Assembly: GCF_040802235.1 (NCBI RefSeq)
Contig: NC_133166.1
Span: 9,858,001 to 9,922,000, forward strand
Reading direction: 5' to 3'
Length of the DNA stretch: 64,000 nucleotides
Source of the DNA: Manis javanica
Lineage: Eukaryota; Chordata; Mammalia; Pholidota; Manidae
A model generated the notes under the pieces. That model was not told where the DNA came from. It did no database searches and saw only the letters and a list, made by a program, of their open reading frames with translations. Shown one piece after another: positions 27,061 through 38,770 of the stretch (position 1 is its first letter; each line of letters starts with the position of its first letter). The translations under genes and the position numbers were made by a program.

Positions 27061-27401
27061 TGTAACTCCAGGTACGGGTGGGCGGAAATGGGTTCCCAGC
27101 CCAGGGCAAATAAATCTTTGAAGCCAAAATCAGTCAAACAGAAAAATAAAGTAGGAGAAACCCGCTTACTGCTTCCAAGAAGTCATCCACTCCTGCTCAC
27201 CCATGTCTCTCCCCATCCTGGCTTGGAAGAAAACCTAAAAAACCTCTCTGGTACAGGTGCCTGCTTGCTCTCCACCCACCTTGTAATCACCTATTGATAT
27301 GGAGACAGACTACTTCTCTCTAACCCTTGGAAACACCTATTGATATGAAGATGTACTAAAGCCAGGTAAGAGATTCTGGAAATATTGCAATTTTACCCAA
27401 A
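27061..27401 (-). repeat. 3' LTR of the provirus
   Basis: It ends with GGAGTTACA at 27061 and begins at about 27401 (TTTGGGTAAAATTGC, the first G of TG lost). It is 341 bp. Just upstream in virus sense is a purine-rich GGAGGGGTGGGC, a likely polypurine tract (27402-27415). The polyadenylation signal is mutated relative to the 5' LTR. Confidence 0.9.
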
Positions 27402-27718
27402 GCCCACCCCTCCAGAAATCTCACATCACAATCTACTGGCTCCCCATCTTCCACAACAGCCCCTGTGGGAGAAAACTGGAGCACTGTCACCAGACTAATA
27501 ACATACAGTAACAAAAGCAATAAAATCATGATAATCCTCAAGCCAGAGAATTCAGCTAAATTCAAAGTCCTACATAGATTAAGTCCATAGCTAGCCCATT
27601 TCACAAGCAGTCGGTAGCTGAATAGGTAGGGAATTAAGTGCGGCAGCTGCACCAAGGGGGCGGGGTCCAGGCCACAGGAACTGTAGAAGAAAATAACCTT
27701 AAGGATGGTAAGATACAT
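27402..27718 (-). other. ERV 3' region with a hydrophobic membrane-segment-like ORF
   Basis: A 120-codon frame (27356-27718) begins just after the integrase end and runs into the 3' LTR. Near residues 63-82 it has a strongly hydrophobic stretch, IIMILLLLLLYVISLVTVL, followed by a polar tail. It could be the relic of an Env transmembrane subunit after loss of most of env, or chance. I see no surface subunit and no other Env hallmark. Confidence 0.4.
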
Positions 27719-27719
27719 G

Positions 27720-28780
27720 TTTTAATGACACCAGCATAGGCAAATCTTGTCCATCAGGTAGGACGCATGCAAGAGACTGGTCCTGTGATAGGACAGTGGC
27801 AGGAGTGGGATCTCATCCTGATCTAGTATACCAGACCTTCACCCACTCCCTGTGGGAGTCACAGATGGGTCAATATATAGGGCTATGGGAGGTACCTGCA
27901 CTGGCCATAAAGATAAAACAAAACTTCCCATAAAATGCCCTTACCTCCCAGACGTTTTGGGTACACTACCATGATCTTTGGGGGGTCACTCTGCTGTTAC
28001 TCTAGGAACACACAGGAGGCCAAATTCCACGCCATCTTCCCAAGGTGCCAGAAGGGCCAGCCATCACTGGTCCATGTGTCAAAATGTCCAGGACCACATC
28101 CACTCATCAGTCTCCAGGGTTTAATGCAGTTGGAGCTGGCAGCAGGATGTTGCTCTGCTGGCCATATCCTGGCTTCAATAATTCCTCTTTGGTTTGCACA
28201 TATAGTTGTATAGGAAAGAGAGCAATGTGTGTTAGGATATTCACAGGGCTCAAGGCTCCTTTTCAGAGCTTCTCATCCAAATGCTGTAGCACTGTCCATA
28301 AGCAAACTGACCATCCCCATAGACTACTGTTGTCCAACTTCAGGCTAGATTTCAACAAACCATTGTGCCTGTCTATCACACCTGCCACAGTAGGGTTATA
28401 TAGTACATGCAACTTCCACTTTATCCCAAATTGCTGCACCCATCCCTGTAACGATGTCCAGGGAAACGGGTGCCTTGATAGCTCTCAATCACCTGCAGCC
28501 AGCCACAGGTTGCAAAGAGACGCTCTAGGCCCCTTTTGGTGGTACCTGACAAGTATCAGACACTATAGTCCCATGTTCCTGCGGTACTCAGTGTAAGCCC
28601 CTCTTAGAGCACACAAGGCACTCCTTTCGGGCTTTGCTGACTTCTTCAAAGGTCAACAGCAAGCCCCACTGACAGGCTACAGCCCACATTGTCTTTTGCC
28701 CGCATGCAACAAACACTGACATAACCATTGGGCCACATCAGAGGCAGGCTTTCCTTCTAGCCAATGCACCTGGGCCAGTG
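27720..28780 (-). pseudogene. pol: ERV integrase remnant
   Basis: An ECLVC pair of cysteines (28609-28620) sits where the zinc-binding HHCC domain should end. The C-terminal end near 27720-27880 reads WVKVWYTRSG, then a stop, then LPMLVSLKHVSYH, resembling an SH3-like C-terminal domain. Internal stops abound. The plus-strand frames at 27935-28213 and 28045-28596 overlap this region and are shadows. Confidence 0.7.
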
Positions 28781-29600
28781 TGTCTGCTTCATCTTCCCTG
28801 GGGATTCCAAAGGCAAATGGCCAGTCACATGATATACAGTAACAGTGTTAGTCTGACCAGAGGCCTATAGGACTTGCCATAACTCTTGCCACCAAAGAGA
28901 CAGGTGACCAACCATCCAGTTGGCATGGTACCATGTCAGTAGCCACAGCTATCAGTGCAGACAACTATAGGGGAAGGCTCCTGGGTGATGAAGAGCCATA
29001 CTGCCTACAGCTCAGCCCATTGGCTACTCTTCCCCCTTCTCCGTCCTCCATCCATATTGTCTCAGTCTTAGGATGGAAAGCCACAGCCTACCACTTCAGA
29101 AGCTGCCCACAACTGAAGCCGTCCTCAGGTGTAGGAGCGTCTTTACATATAGGAGCTCTTCCCTCCTAATAGGGTCTCTCTGTTATTAATGGCTCCAAAG
29201 TTCTTCCTGAGCTTTCCCCTGGTATATGTCACTGGTCCCAATAAGAGTTAAAGTTCTCCACTTACTGGGCTGGAGGAGAGAGCACTACACTGCTGTAAAT
29301 ATGCACTCCATATGGCCAGTGTAGGCATCTTTGCCATGCCACTCCATGGCTTTTGGGTCCAGTCTCCCACCCACCCAGCAATGGGGTAGGTGGTTGTTAC
29401 GCTGGTCGGAGCTGTTCCAGTGATGGGCTCCACAGGCAGCAAGGCATGGTACACACAGCAGCCAGTTGCTTCTCTGTCAAGGTGTACCAGACCTCTGTTC
29501 CTTTCCATAGTTGTGACCAGAATCCAATAGATTGGTGGGTCCTTCAAGCTGCTGCCAAAGGTCCCATCCATAACCATCTTCGGTCACATGAACATCTAGC
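28780..29600 (-). pseudogene. pol: ERV connection/RNase H remnant
   Basis: The frame at 29248-29577 (for example DREATGCCVYHALLPVEPIT) follows the reverse transcriptase in pol order. At about 28790-28930 the minus strand reads HVTGHLPLESPG, which fits the end of the RNase H region just before integrase. Catalytic residues could not be aligned with confidence. Confidence 0.65.
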
Positions 29601-30640
29601 TCACAGAGCCTTGATGAGTTCATTAAACTCAAGGCATGTATGGCCTTGACTGCTCACTTAGCAGCAGTAAAAGCAGCTGCACATGTCTCATCCCAGTCTC
29701 ACCCAATGCCTTTTTGTACCAACCATTGTAAGGGCTTCAGAATTTGTGCCAAGTGTGGGATAAACACCCTCCAGTAGCCAAAAAGGCTCAAAAATTCTAC
29801 TGCCACAGTGGTAGGAGTAGGGAAACCCCAGACCTTGTCTGTGAGTGCTTCTGGGATAACTTTAGTTTTACTTAACCAGACAACCCCCAAGAACTTTACT
29901 GACAAACCAGGTCCCTAAACCTTGGTGCTGTTCACAGCCCATCCTTTCTCCTGCATATGTTGCAGCAGTCTAGGAATTGCCCCTTCTAAATCTGCAAGAG
30001 AATCAGATGTGGGCATGATATCATCAATGTAGTGACACAGCCACACCACTTGCAGTTTCTTCCATGTGGCCAAGTCCTGGGTTACCAGTCTGCGACAAAT
30101 GGTGGGACTGTTGAGGTTTCCCTGTGGAAAGACAGTGAATGTCTACTGCCAGTCTTCCCACATGAAGGCGAACTGTTCCTGACTTTGCTGTGCTAGATCA
30201 ATAGAGAAGAAAGCATTAGCAAGGTCCATGACATAATGATATATCCCTAGTTCATGACTGAGGATGTCCATAATGGGTACTGTAGAGGGACAGTAGCATG
30301 AAAAGGGGGTGTGACTTTATTCAATTCCTTGTAGTCCATGGTCATACGCCAGGAGCCATCCAGCTTTTTCACTGGCCACACCAGGGGATTAAAAAGACTA
30401 TGAGTGGGCTTTATGATGCCCACCTTCTCCAACTCCTGTAGAGTTTCTCCAATTTCCTTGTGCCCCCCAGCACTTTGTACTGCTTAGTATTTGTCACCCA
30501 CTGAGGCACAGGAAGAACTACAGGTGGGTGCTGAGCATGTCCCCTCAGAACTGTCTTTACCACACATACCCTTAGTCTGAACTCACCTGCAGTGGTCTGT
30601 AACCCAAGCCCTGCAGGATATCTACCCCCAAAATATATTC
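29600..30640 (-). pseudogene. pol: ERV reverse-transcriptase remnant
   Basis: NPLVWPVKKLDGSWRMTMDY (about 30350-30410) is the fingers/palm entry. The catalytic YIDD box lies at 30020-30031 in the context CHYIDDIMPTSDS. VKFLGVVWLSKTK and FGYWRVFIPHLAQILKPLQW (29699-29905) represent the following thumb/connection region. Stops and shifts separate these blocks. The layout is that of an ERV-L-like pol. Confidence 0.9.
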
Positions 30641-30960
30641 GGGGAAGGGACAAATGTACACAGTATACTCCTTTGGGGATAAATGCCCTATCCCCAGTGG
30701 GATTAGCCATCTAACACAACAGGGGTCCCAGGAAAACACTCAGGGTTGCCATAAATCAGAGAACATTCAGCTCCTGTGTCCACCAGTGCCAGGACACGTT
30801 GTACATTCACAGAGGACCAATGAATTGCTAATTCTATATGTGGCCCCCGGTCCCCACCACTCCTCCAAGGTGGGGGCCTTGACTGCCCACCTCAAACTAC
30901 AATGCCCAATCGTCCTCCTGTGGGGGTGAGGGCCCAGGCAGAGCCTGAGTACTGTCCCCA
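30640..30960 (-). pseudogene. pro: ERV protease remnant
   Basis: Reading down from about 30795, the frame gives LALVDTGAECSLIYG, which contains the aspartic protease active-site triplet DTG followed by Ala (codons at 30769-30780). GDRAFIPKGVYCVHLSLPRI (30630-30710) follows as the flap and body region. The frame is interrupted before and after, so it is not functional. Confidence 0.85.
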
Positions 30961-31108
30961 AGGAAGTCTTGCAGGGACACAGGCCAGATGTGGGGCTTTG
31001 CCTCCATCTTCCATGTCCTGGACCTCAGCGGCTGCAACTGCTGCTCTGGCTTAAATTGATGCCACAGTTCTAACAAGATCCTATTGGACTGCCCAACAGG
31101 TTTTTTTT

Positions 31109-32300
31109 TCACTGGTTTTTTATCAAATCAACCCACATCTGGGTCCTCAAGACCACAATGGGGCTCTTTGCACATCTCCTTTCAGTCATAGCCCATGTGT
31201 CTTCCTGTGCTCTCACTGTTTCAAGTTCCTTCAGATCTGCTAAAGTACAAATACCCTCACTTATGGGTTGCTGTATGGTGGGCTGCGGAGTAGGGGGGTG
31301 AGCAAGAATAGTCTCTAGGGACCAAAAGAGAGATGGGGAGCTGTATGGAGCACCAGATTTCTCATTCACTCGGTGAACAACTCCTCATAGGATAACTGGG
31401 GGTCCCAATTAGAGATGATATTTTTCATGCCCAACTCCTGTAACACCTGCTGGAGCTCTGCACATGTTTTCCAGCTAGTGGGTAAGTGTGCTAAATCACC
31501 CTGATTGGGCCAAACTGCCCTGAGGGCTGTTGTCAGCCAATCCAGAAGCGCATGATTCTCTGGGGTGTGACAAGCACTTTGCAACTGCTGCCAGAGGGAG
31601 CAGTGAGTCCTCAGGGAAGCCAGTCTACCCATTTTAGAACCCAACATAACTATGTTTTCCACCCCCCATATCCCAAAGACAGAAAAGCCATGTAGGCAGA
31701 GGTTCTGACGGCTTCTGCCAAAACAGGATGTTCATATTCACCAGCTCATCTTGGGTACAGGGGTGGAGCATGGAGTGCACCATAACCTGGGGAGGGGGCT
31801 GCTCCTCCCTGAGCCCACAGTTGCTGCTGTTTTATTTTCTTAATTACAACCAGCCATATCTTTAATATGGGAGGGGCTGGTGCCTGGTTGGGGAGGGCTT
31901 GTCAGCAGTTCCACCCTTGGCCCACTCCCTCATCCTCCCTGATGTCTCCTCTGCCACCTCTGGGGCTGAGGGCACCGCTCTTTCCTCCCACTCCGACAGC
32001 CTCCTGCAACGCGGCTTCTCCTGCTGCCTCCTCCCTCACTGCTAACAAATCTTCTCGGAGCGCTACCTGTCTTCTCAATAACTGTCTCTCTTTCTTAAGG
32101 GCATCCCATAGGTCATCACCCAGCTCCTCCAAGAGACACCAAAGTGTGTCTCTCTCCTCGATAACTTTCCAATATCTCAAGAAACAAACATCCCACAATC
32201 TCAGCTGCCACAAGGCCACTCAGGGCTCTAAGCAGTCTTCTCTCTTACAGAGGGCTAATTCCACAGCTTCTGGTGTCTCCACCCTTCCTCAATTCTGAGG
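31109..32300 (-). pseudogene. gag: ERV gag remnant
   Basis: Three or four open stretches on the minus strand (31902-32219, 31366-31662, 31109-31369) lie between the 5' LTR and protease, where Gag should be. The first is rich in Glu, Leu and Arg with heptad-like spacing (ERDTLWCLLEELGDDLWDAL), suggesting a coiled coil. The second (WQQLQSACHTPENHALLDWL and following) resembles a capsid-like helical region in composition. Frames are broken between them. Identification rests on position and composition more than on a diagnostic motif. Confidence 0.7.
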
Positions 32301-32604
32301 AAGGGCCTACCCATCTAGGAGGGGCTTTACCATAGACCAATTCTCCATTAGGATCTCCCCAAGGGAAAGCCCGATGGATAGGGGGCTCCTGGGTGAAGCC
32401 ATACCCTCCACCACTGCCGGAGGCTAGGGTGAGTCATCATCCCCCACTACAGCAGCCAACAGGGCGCAGCCCTGACCAGGGCCTCCCCACCATCCACACA
32501 GGGGCTTCCAGGTATCTCCCCGCCATCTCTAGGGGCAGCCCACCCAAGCACCACACACACTAAGACAGATTTCGGGTTCAGAGGTCCTGCCAACTATCAT
32601 CAGG

Positions 32605-32935
32605 TGTAACTCTGGGGGAGAAAATATGTTCTCAGCCCAGCACAAATAAACCTTTGAAGCTGTAATCAAAGGGAAAAATGAAGTGGAAGGAAAAAAAACA
32701 TTTATTGCTTACAGGAAGTCATCTACTCCCATTTGCCTGTGTGTCTCTCTTACTCCTGGCTCAGAAGAAACCTAAAAACACTTCTCGGTCCAGGTGCAGG
32801 ATCCCTCTCCATCCACCTTGTAATCACCTATTGATATGAAAATGGCTACTTCTAATACCTATTGATACGGAGATGAACTAAGGCCAGGTGAGAGAGATTC
32901 TGGAAATATTGCAATTTTACCCACAGTCATGATAA
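32605..32935 (-). repeat. 5' LTR of the provirus
   Basis: It runs from TGTGGGTAAAATTGC (read down from 32935) to GAGTTACA at 32605. It has a polyadenylation signal AATAAA on the minus strand near 32702. A CATATCAATAGGTG-type motif occurs twice in diverged form. It is 331 bp long. Confidence 0.9.
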
Positions 32936-33099
32936 AATATTTTAAGACCCTTAATCATCAAAGCATCAACTAATATTAAGCATTACTATGTGCCTAGTAT
33001 AGTCCTTGAGGATGTAAACATTTTTCACATTTATTGTATAAGTAATGCAAGAAATTGTACCAATACATTTTGAAAAGACTTTCCAAAAACATTTTATTT

Positions 33100-33195
33100 A
33101 GCTCTTTGTTAAGCAGTCACTTCAATTAATTCTCTTCCCTAATTATTGCCTAGCACAGTATCTGGTAGATGGTCAATAAGTATTTGATAATTAAG
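33100..33195 (+). repeat. L2/MIR 3' tail
   Basis: TTGCCTAGCACAGTATCTGG and GGTCAATAAGTATTTGA are the 3'-end phrases of L2-type repeats. Confidence 0.6.
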
Positions 33196-33699
33196 TTATA
33201 AGTATATTATTAAACTCTTACCACATTTTTTATTACTATCAGTTTACATAGATAGATTTATGAAACATAAGTTTGTGCTCCAGCCTTTCAATCCACATTG
33301 TCTTGTCATAAACAATAAAAGCAAAAATTTATATGCATATTGCTTATGCCCAAATATAAGGCAAGATTTTTTTCTCCAAGTCATAACTCATAAAGAGGAA
33401 GCTACCTTACATTAGTTCACTCCTTAGTCATGTTCATTTTTTTGACAATCTGTTGTCCAATTTAAGATACTAAATCAAGAGTTGTCTGTTCTAAGTAACA
33501 AAATTTGGATTAAAAAATATAAATTATGTAGTTATATCTGGGTGGAGTGAATAAACAAAGGGGAAAATGGAATTAAACGTTATTAAACAAGGCACACCCA
33601 AATCGCATTAAGATGCTGTAGGCCACAGTAAAGATTTCACATCTTACACAGATAGAAAACCACAGCAGAATTCTGAGCAGAATTTAACAAGCATTGACT

Positions 33700-33835
33700 T
33701 ATGTTTTTAAAGGACTTGAGATAGGTATTTTACCCTGCATTTTATATCTATAGAGAGAAAACACTAAGGTTCAGAATCTTACTCAAGATTATGAAGCTAA
33801 AAGAGGGTAAAAATGAGATTGGAGCCAGTGCTATT
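33700..33835 (-). repeat. MIR SINE, partial
   Basis: Antisense MIR order: AACACTAAGGTTCAGAATCT, ACTCAAGATTATGAAGCTAA, then GATTGGAGCCAGTGCTATTC. Confidence 0.6.
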
Positions 33836-33839
33836 CTGC

Positions 33840-34720
33840 CTCCAAACAAGATCGCAGCCAACACTTTCTTCTCAACCTCTTTATACCTCTCTGACTTCTT
33901 TCTTTCATTTTGTTTTCCTCTGCTCCAAAAATAAGTGTTCCTCAGTTATCTTCTCTTTCTAAACTCTCACTTGTTGACCTAAAGAACCTTTCTTCTTGGC
34001 TACCATACCTTCAACTGTCATCTTTATTCTCAGGACATGTAAACCCAAATCTCTAACCCCATCCTCTCTAGAATAACAGCTCTACATTTCTCAATGCCTC
34101 TACATTTCTCAATTCTCTGGTCATATATTACACTAGTAGCTACAACTATGCTATCAATATGCCACAAAGCAGTCCAGCAGATTTCACTAAGAATGTTTTT
34201 CCCAAGCACTACCTCCCACACATCACAATAAACAAGGCTTAAAATCTTATAGCTTCATTTGATTCAATTCTATGCTGCTGCCAGATTAAGATCTAAGAAA
34301 CAATTCCAAGTGTACTATCCTGTTGGCAACCTTTAGTGATCACCTATTACCTCAAATGAAGTTTTATTCCATATGCCACTCCCCAAAGCATACCATATCC
34401 TATTTTACTGAATGTCTTTATTTAAGCCATTAGGGCCCTTATGCACCCCCTAAATTATACCTTTCCAAATCCTACTTTACCTTCAAGGCCACTAAAATAC
34501 CACCTTTCCCATTAAATTTCCCCTTATTTTCCAAATGTGATCTACCTCTGATCTCTCACACCATTTTATCTGTACCTTATGGTATTTATCTCAATGAATC
34601 TGTACTACAGCATAATACATGCCTAATCCTCTCTCCTGGACTATAAACTTAATATAAAAAGTATGTCTCATTGATTTATTTATTCTCCACCACCACACAG
34701 CACACAGCTGCTATACACAA
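33840..34720 (+). repeat. Old LINE-type repeat, family uncertain
   Basis: A CT-rich ancient repeat ending with an L2-like phrase (CTGGACTATAAACTTAATAT ... GTCTCATTGATTTATTTATT). A 63-codon antisense frame in it is a shadow. Confidence 0.4.
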
Positions 34721-34724
34721 CATC

Positions 34725-35960
34725 CCAAAAAACAGCAGACTCAAAAAATAACTGGTAAATGGGTAGGGGACAATATTCTAATACTAATAGTCTGAGTTTC
34801 AGGTATTACTAAACCTAATCATCAAATCTCAGTCTCCCCTCCATTAGTGTATTTTTTCATCAATATTTATCAGCAAATAATCAAAAACAAATGTTTTAAA
34901 AGACCAAAAGTACATGACAAATACAATTTTGTAAATACTAATAAGTAAGAGGTCTGGTTATTCAAAATAATCTATATCACTGAGAACCTAACTGTGTATC
35001 AAGGCAATTGATGGAAAATATGTCGCCACAAGGATTACCAGTGTGGATTTGGCTCCCTCACTCTTCCACATGGGTTCTTCTTTCTACTAAAATGTATTAT
35101 TTTATTGAAGATGATAAACTTTCCTAGAGGGACAACCAGTCTTTGTGATTTGAAGAGAATTTTCTAGTGACCATGAGAAAGAAAATAATGCTGACATTGA
35201 AAACTATGCATTAAGGGCTTGAAGGCTCTTTAAATTTTTTTTAAGTCAACCAAATATCTGCTTAAATAAGAATCTACTGACTCAAAAACATGAGCAGTAA
35301 TGGATCATAATTATTTAGACTCTATATTCCAACAAATTGTTATTAATTTTTACCTCTGAGCTATGGCAACTAAAAGTGCAAACAATAATAAACCAGATTT
35401 CGGCAGCTATACTATGACAGTTGCTACAAAAAAGTGGAGAGTTGAAAAAGTATTTAGTGCAATCAACAGTAAGTCTTCAGCTTTCAGCTAGAAATGTACT
35501 TTGTACAGAACAAAGATCAGCAAAGAATAGCAAAAAGTCAACAAGTATAAAAACAAGTTCAACAAACTCAAAATGTCATGTTAATGAATAGAAAAATTCA
35601 TAACTTACTTGCTCATTTAAAAGCAAAACAACAAATTACTCACAACTCCAAAGATATAACAACAAAATCCTGTTAATATCATTTTTTACTTTTTGAATAG
35701 AGAGATAAAATGAGTTATTTACCTCTACTCCCTAAACTAGGCGTCAAGCAAATATCGAAGGAGGATTATCAGTCCACGTATTTACAAACATCATGATCTC
35801 CAAAGATCAAATAATATAGATAGTTTTCAACAATTTGTATTTCTTAATGACTTCAGACTCTTTTTTTTTTTAAAGAGAAAACAAAACAAATGCCCTATTA
35901 TCAAACCCTTCAAAAAGTCCCATTGCTGGTCATGTTTTCCCTAGAAACCTGCTAAGCCAC
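34725..35960. other. No recognisable feature
   Basis: It is AT-rich intron with a short poly-T run at about 35861-35871. No repeat or gene is identified. Confidence 0.45.
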
Positions 35961-35969
35961 TGCCTTTCA

Positions 35970-36192
35970 AACTCAGTCCACAAAACGTGCCAGAAGCACT
36001 TTACATATTATGCTTCATTTAATCCTCACAAAGACCTCTGGAGTTAAAATGTACCCTTTCTCCAATACTACAGACACAGAAATTGAGGCTTAGAGTGGTT
36101 AGGTAATTTGTCTGAGGTTACCCAGCTAGAAAAAAATTCTAGGGAGCTAGAATTCTAACAGGCAATTTGATCCCAGAATCCGGGATCCTGCC
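35970..36192 (-). repeat. MIR SINE
   Basis: Antisense MIR: GAAGCACTTTACATATTATG, CATTTAATCCTCACAAAGAC, CAGAAATTGAGGCTTAGAGT, then GGTTACCCAGCTAG. Confidence 0.85.
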
Positions 36193-36199
36193 TCATCAA

Positions 36200-36326
36200 C
36201 CATACTGAAATACAGGAATCTGAACAGACTCGTGTAACGGAAATTAGAGTTTGGAAATTTTGTGGAATTACCATGTCTCTGTATAATAAAACTGTGTGAG
36301 AACGTATTTAAAAAAAAAAAAAAAAA
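36200..36326 (+). other. Possible short retrocopy with A tail
   Basis: An AATAAA at 36285-36290 is followed about 20 nt later by a run of about 17 A (36310-36326), the layout of a polyadenylated mRNA 3' end. The source gene and target duplication are not identified, so this is tentative. Confidence 0.25.
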
Positions 36327-37640
36327 CCTCAGTCCATATATCCCTAAAATGGTTTCTTCACAGTAGGTGGTTTTCAAGCCTTTAGCAAATAACTAGACTG
36401 TCCATAAGTTGTTTTTTTATTCCTAAGAATTTCAATTCTTGCTTTAAGTATTTATTCAGTCTAGAGATGATGAACTGACCCTTTATCTGTTAGATGAGAA
36501 GGTTCAAAGGGAGTAGATACTAAATTTTTTTAAAAAAGGATTTAAATATATAAAGGTCATTTTAAAGCAGGTTTTTAAATTATTCCTTCTGAAAAGAGCA
36601 AAAGGGTCTACTCTGCAGTCAGCTAAAGGTAAATGCCAGTACCCTAATCTGAAGATCCTAAAAAGTCACCTAGGAGAAGCATAATTAAGAGAGGTCTTAT
36701 AACCACCTGAGATAAGTGAACAAGTTTTCCCTCTTAGAGAAGGCACCTAAGAACTTGTAAAGCATAGAATCCATCCCCCTAAATGAGCAACTGTGCATTC
36801 TAAATTTGCCACAAATTATTGAGGGCACAATGCTTTCATTAATTTAAGTGGTAGTCAAGGGTTTAAACAGTTTAACAACTGATTCACATGTATGCGTGTG
36901 GCAAAGGGTACCACTTACTATGAATGTGTAACAATAACGAACATGCAAGAAACACAATATAACTTCCAGAAATACATTTTGGGAACATGCATAAATTGTT
37001 AGCCTGCATTACAACAAATGTAGGATTCTTAAAAAAAAAAACTACATGAGAGAAGTGAATAGGTAATGAGGATTAATGTTTTTACAAATTGGGAAAACAC
37101 AAAAATTCACTACTAAAAGGAATAGTCCATCTACATTTCAACACGGTTTAAGCATTAGACGATGAATTCCAAGAATAGCTGTGGATACCAAGATGAAAAA
37201 GAGATGAAAAAGCTCCAGAGCAGATGTACAGAACAAGATAGTAAATATGAAAGGAGCAAAAGGAAATCAATTTAGTACAACACATAGGGTAACATTTCAA
37301 ATGAAAAGCAAATATAGAAGACCCATTTTCTAGGATCCAGAAAACACTCTCAATTAAAATTTCCCCCCAAACCAGCTTCCCTCAGAAACTTCTCCTTTTT
37401 ATCAATCATAGCAAAGGCAGCAGACTTGAAATGCTAGATGTATCAACAAGTTCTCACACTGCCCCAGTCTTCCCAGTCTCTAAGTTCTATTCATTCCTCC
37501 TGTGAAACTCCTCTTCTGTGGGATGCCTCTCTTGTAAAATGCCTCTAAAACTGCCCTTCCATTCTCTCTGGCACTACCCAGACCTACTGAATATCTCCTT
37601 ACTCCTGAACTATCCTTGAGTTCATTCATTCATATAAGTA
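36327..37640. other. No recognisable gene
   Basis: AT-rich intron. The CT-rich stretch at 37340-37640 resembles the old LINE-type repeat at 33.84 kb but is too diverged to call. Confidence 0.4.
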
Positions 37641-37644
37641 CTCA

Positions 37645-37935
37645 TTTACCCACTTATTAAGCACTCACTGAAGAAACATGCTTGGTTTGAGTACAAACCA
37701 CCATTCTAACAGGAGATAGAAACATAGGTCATAACAAATGCACTATTTTAACAGCAACATTTTATTAGGACCCTACTAAGTGACAACTGCTATTATTACA
37801 CATTGCAATCCCTTTAAAGACCCACAGCAGCCCTAAAAGATGGGTATAATTATCTTCACTAAAGCAAGGAGACTAAAGCTCAAAGGGGTGAGGTAATTTT
37901 CCTAAAATCACACTGCTAGTAAATTGCAGAGTGGG
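37645..37935 (-). repeat. MIR SINE
   Basis: Antisense MIR text includes GGTATAATTATCTTCACTAA, GGAGACTAAAGCTCAAAGGG and TCACACTGCTAGTAAATTGC. Confidence 0.8.
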
Positions 37936-38169
37936 ATTCTATGGGTCCGATTCTTTCTACCACTTAATGAATCTACTCCATCAACTCCTAAAACACTCCC
38001 TCCATTCCAGTCTACCCAGTGCTACAAGGTTCATCATCTTAGAGCACCATTTTGTACTTGTAACCCTTTTCCTCAAAAAAAAATCTCAATGGTCTTTAGC
38101 CTACCCTTGAGTCTGACGCTGAATCTAAAAAAAAAAAAAACAAAACTTAGAACTGAATCCTGTCTCTCT

Positions 38170-38310
38170 CTCCCTTACTAGCTCTGAATCTTTGAAATCA
38201 CTTTTCTCTAACCTTCAGTTTGCTTACCTATGAAATGGATAACAGAGTTGTGTAAGCATTAAAGAAGATGACATGGAAGGATCTAAATACATACATGTTC
38301 TAAATAGAGA
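38170..38310 (+). repeat. MIR SINE
   Basis: Sense MIR order: AAATCACTTTTCTCTAACCT, TCAGTTTGCTTACCTATGAA, ATGGATAACAGAGTTGTGTA. Confidence 0.7.
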
Positions 38311-38439
38311 AGTTATCACTCATAATTCCTGTACACAAACTTGTTTCTAGTCATCAATGTACATAACTACTTTCCTCACAGAACCACTTAGATCTCTACC
38401 TCAGTTCACACCATTCTCTGTCCTTTGCATTAAGAGTAT

Positions 38440-38580
38440 TCTATAAGTATCTACTACATGAATCAATGTCTGTCCATTCCTATCTTCAAAGCCCAAGTCA
38501 AATGCTACTTGCTCCCAGGAGCCCTCCCCAGCCACCTTCAATGAACTTTACAAGTAACTTGAGTGCCACTGGGGTAAGAG
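38440..38580 (+). repeat. L2 LINE fragment
   Basis: AAGCCCAAGTCAAATGCTAC followed by CCAGGAGCCCTCCCCAGCCA is an L2 3'-region pattern. Confidence 0.7.
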
Positions 38581-38624
38581 GGAAGAAAAGAAAAAAATGC
38601 CTAACCCGAGACCTATTATGAACT

Positions 38625-38770
38625 AGAAAATTTATGATATGCGTTAAGTGCATTATTTCACTTGATTCTCAGAGAGAAAGACAATGTAACATGGACAAAA
38701 TCTAACAGCTTGTAACTAATAGAGCTGAGATTCAAATTCAGATGTCTTTGATCCCTTTCCAAGTCCACTT
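38625..38770 (-). repeat. MIR SINE fragment
   Basis: Antisense MIR: GCATTATTTCACTTGATTCT, TAATAGAGCTGAGATTCAAA. Confidence 0.6.

Larger units (their letters stand above)
27061..32935 (-). mobile_element. Endogenous retrovirus, complete provirus (class III, ERV-L-like), decayed
   Basis: This 5.9-kb provirus is flanked by a 5-bp GTCAT target-site duplication (27056-27060 and 32936-32940). Two LTRs enclose a 5.2-kb interior with gag, protease, reverse transcriptase, RNase H and integrase remnants in order on the minus strand. A 5-bp duplication and lack of a full-length env fit ERV-L. The LTRs are roughly 80% alike by eye, so the insertion is old. All frames are broken, so no functional virus is encoded. 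It lies in intron 1 in the same orientation as TMEM135. Confidence 0.92.

Noticed and set aside
28045-28596. 183-codon plus-strand ORF
   Set aside because: It is antisense to the ERV integrase remnant and has no recognisable domain.
31867-32298. 143-codon plus-strand ORF
   Set aside because: It is the complement of the ERV gag coiled-coil region. Its Ser/Pro/Leu bias comes from the opposite strand.
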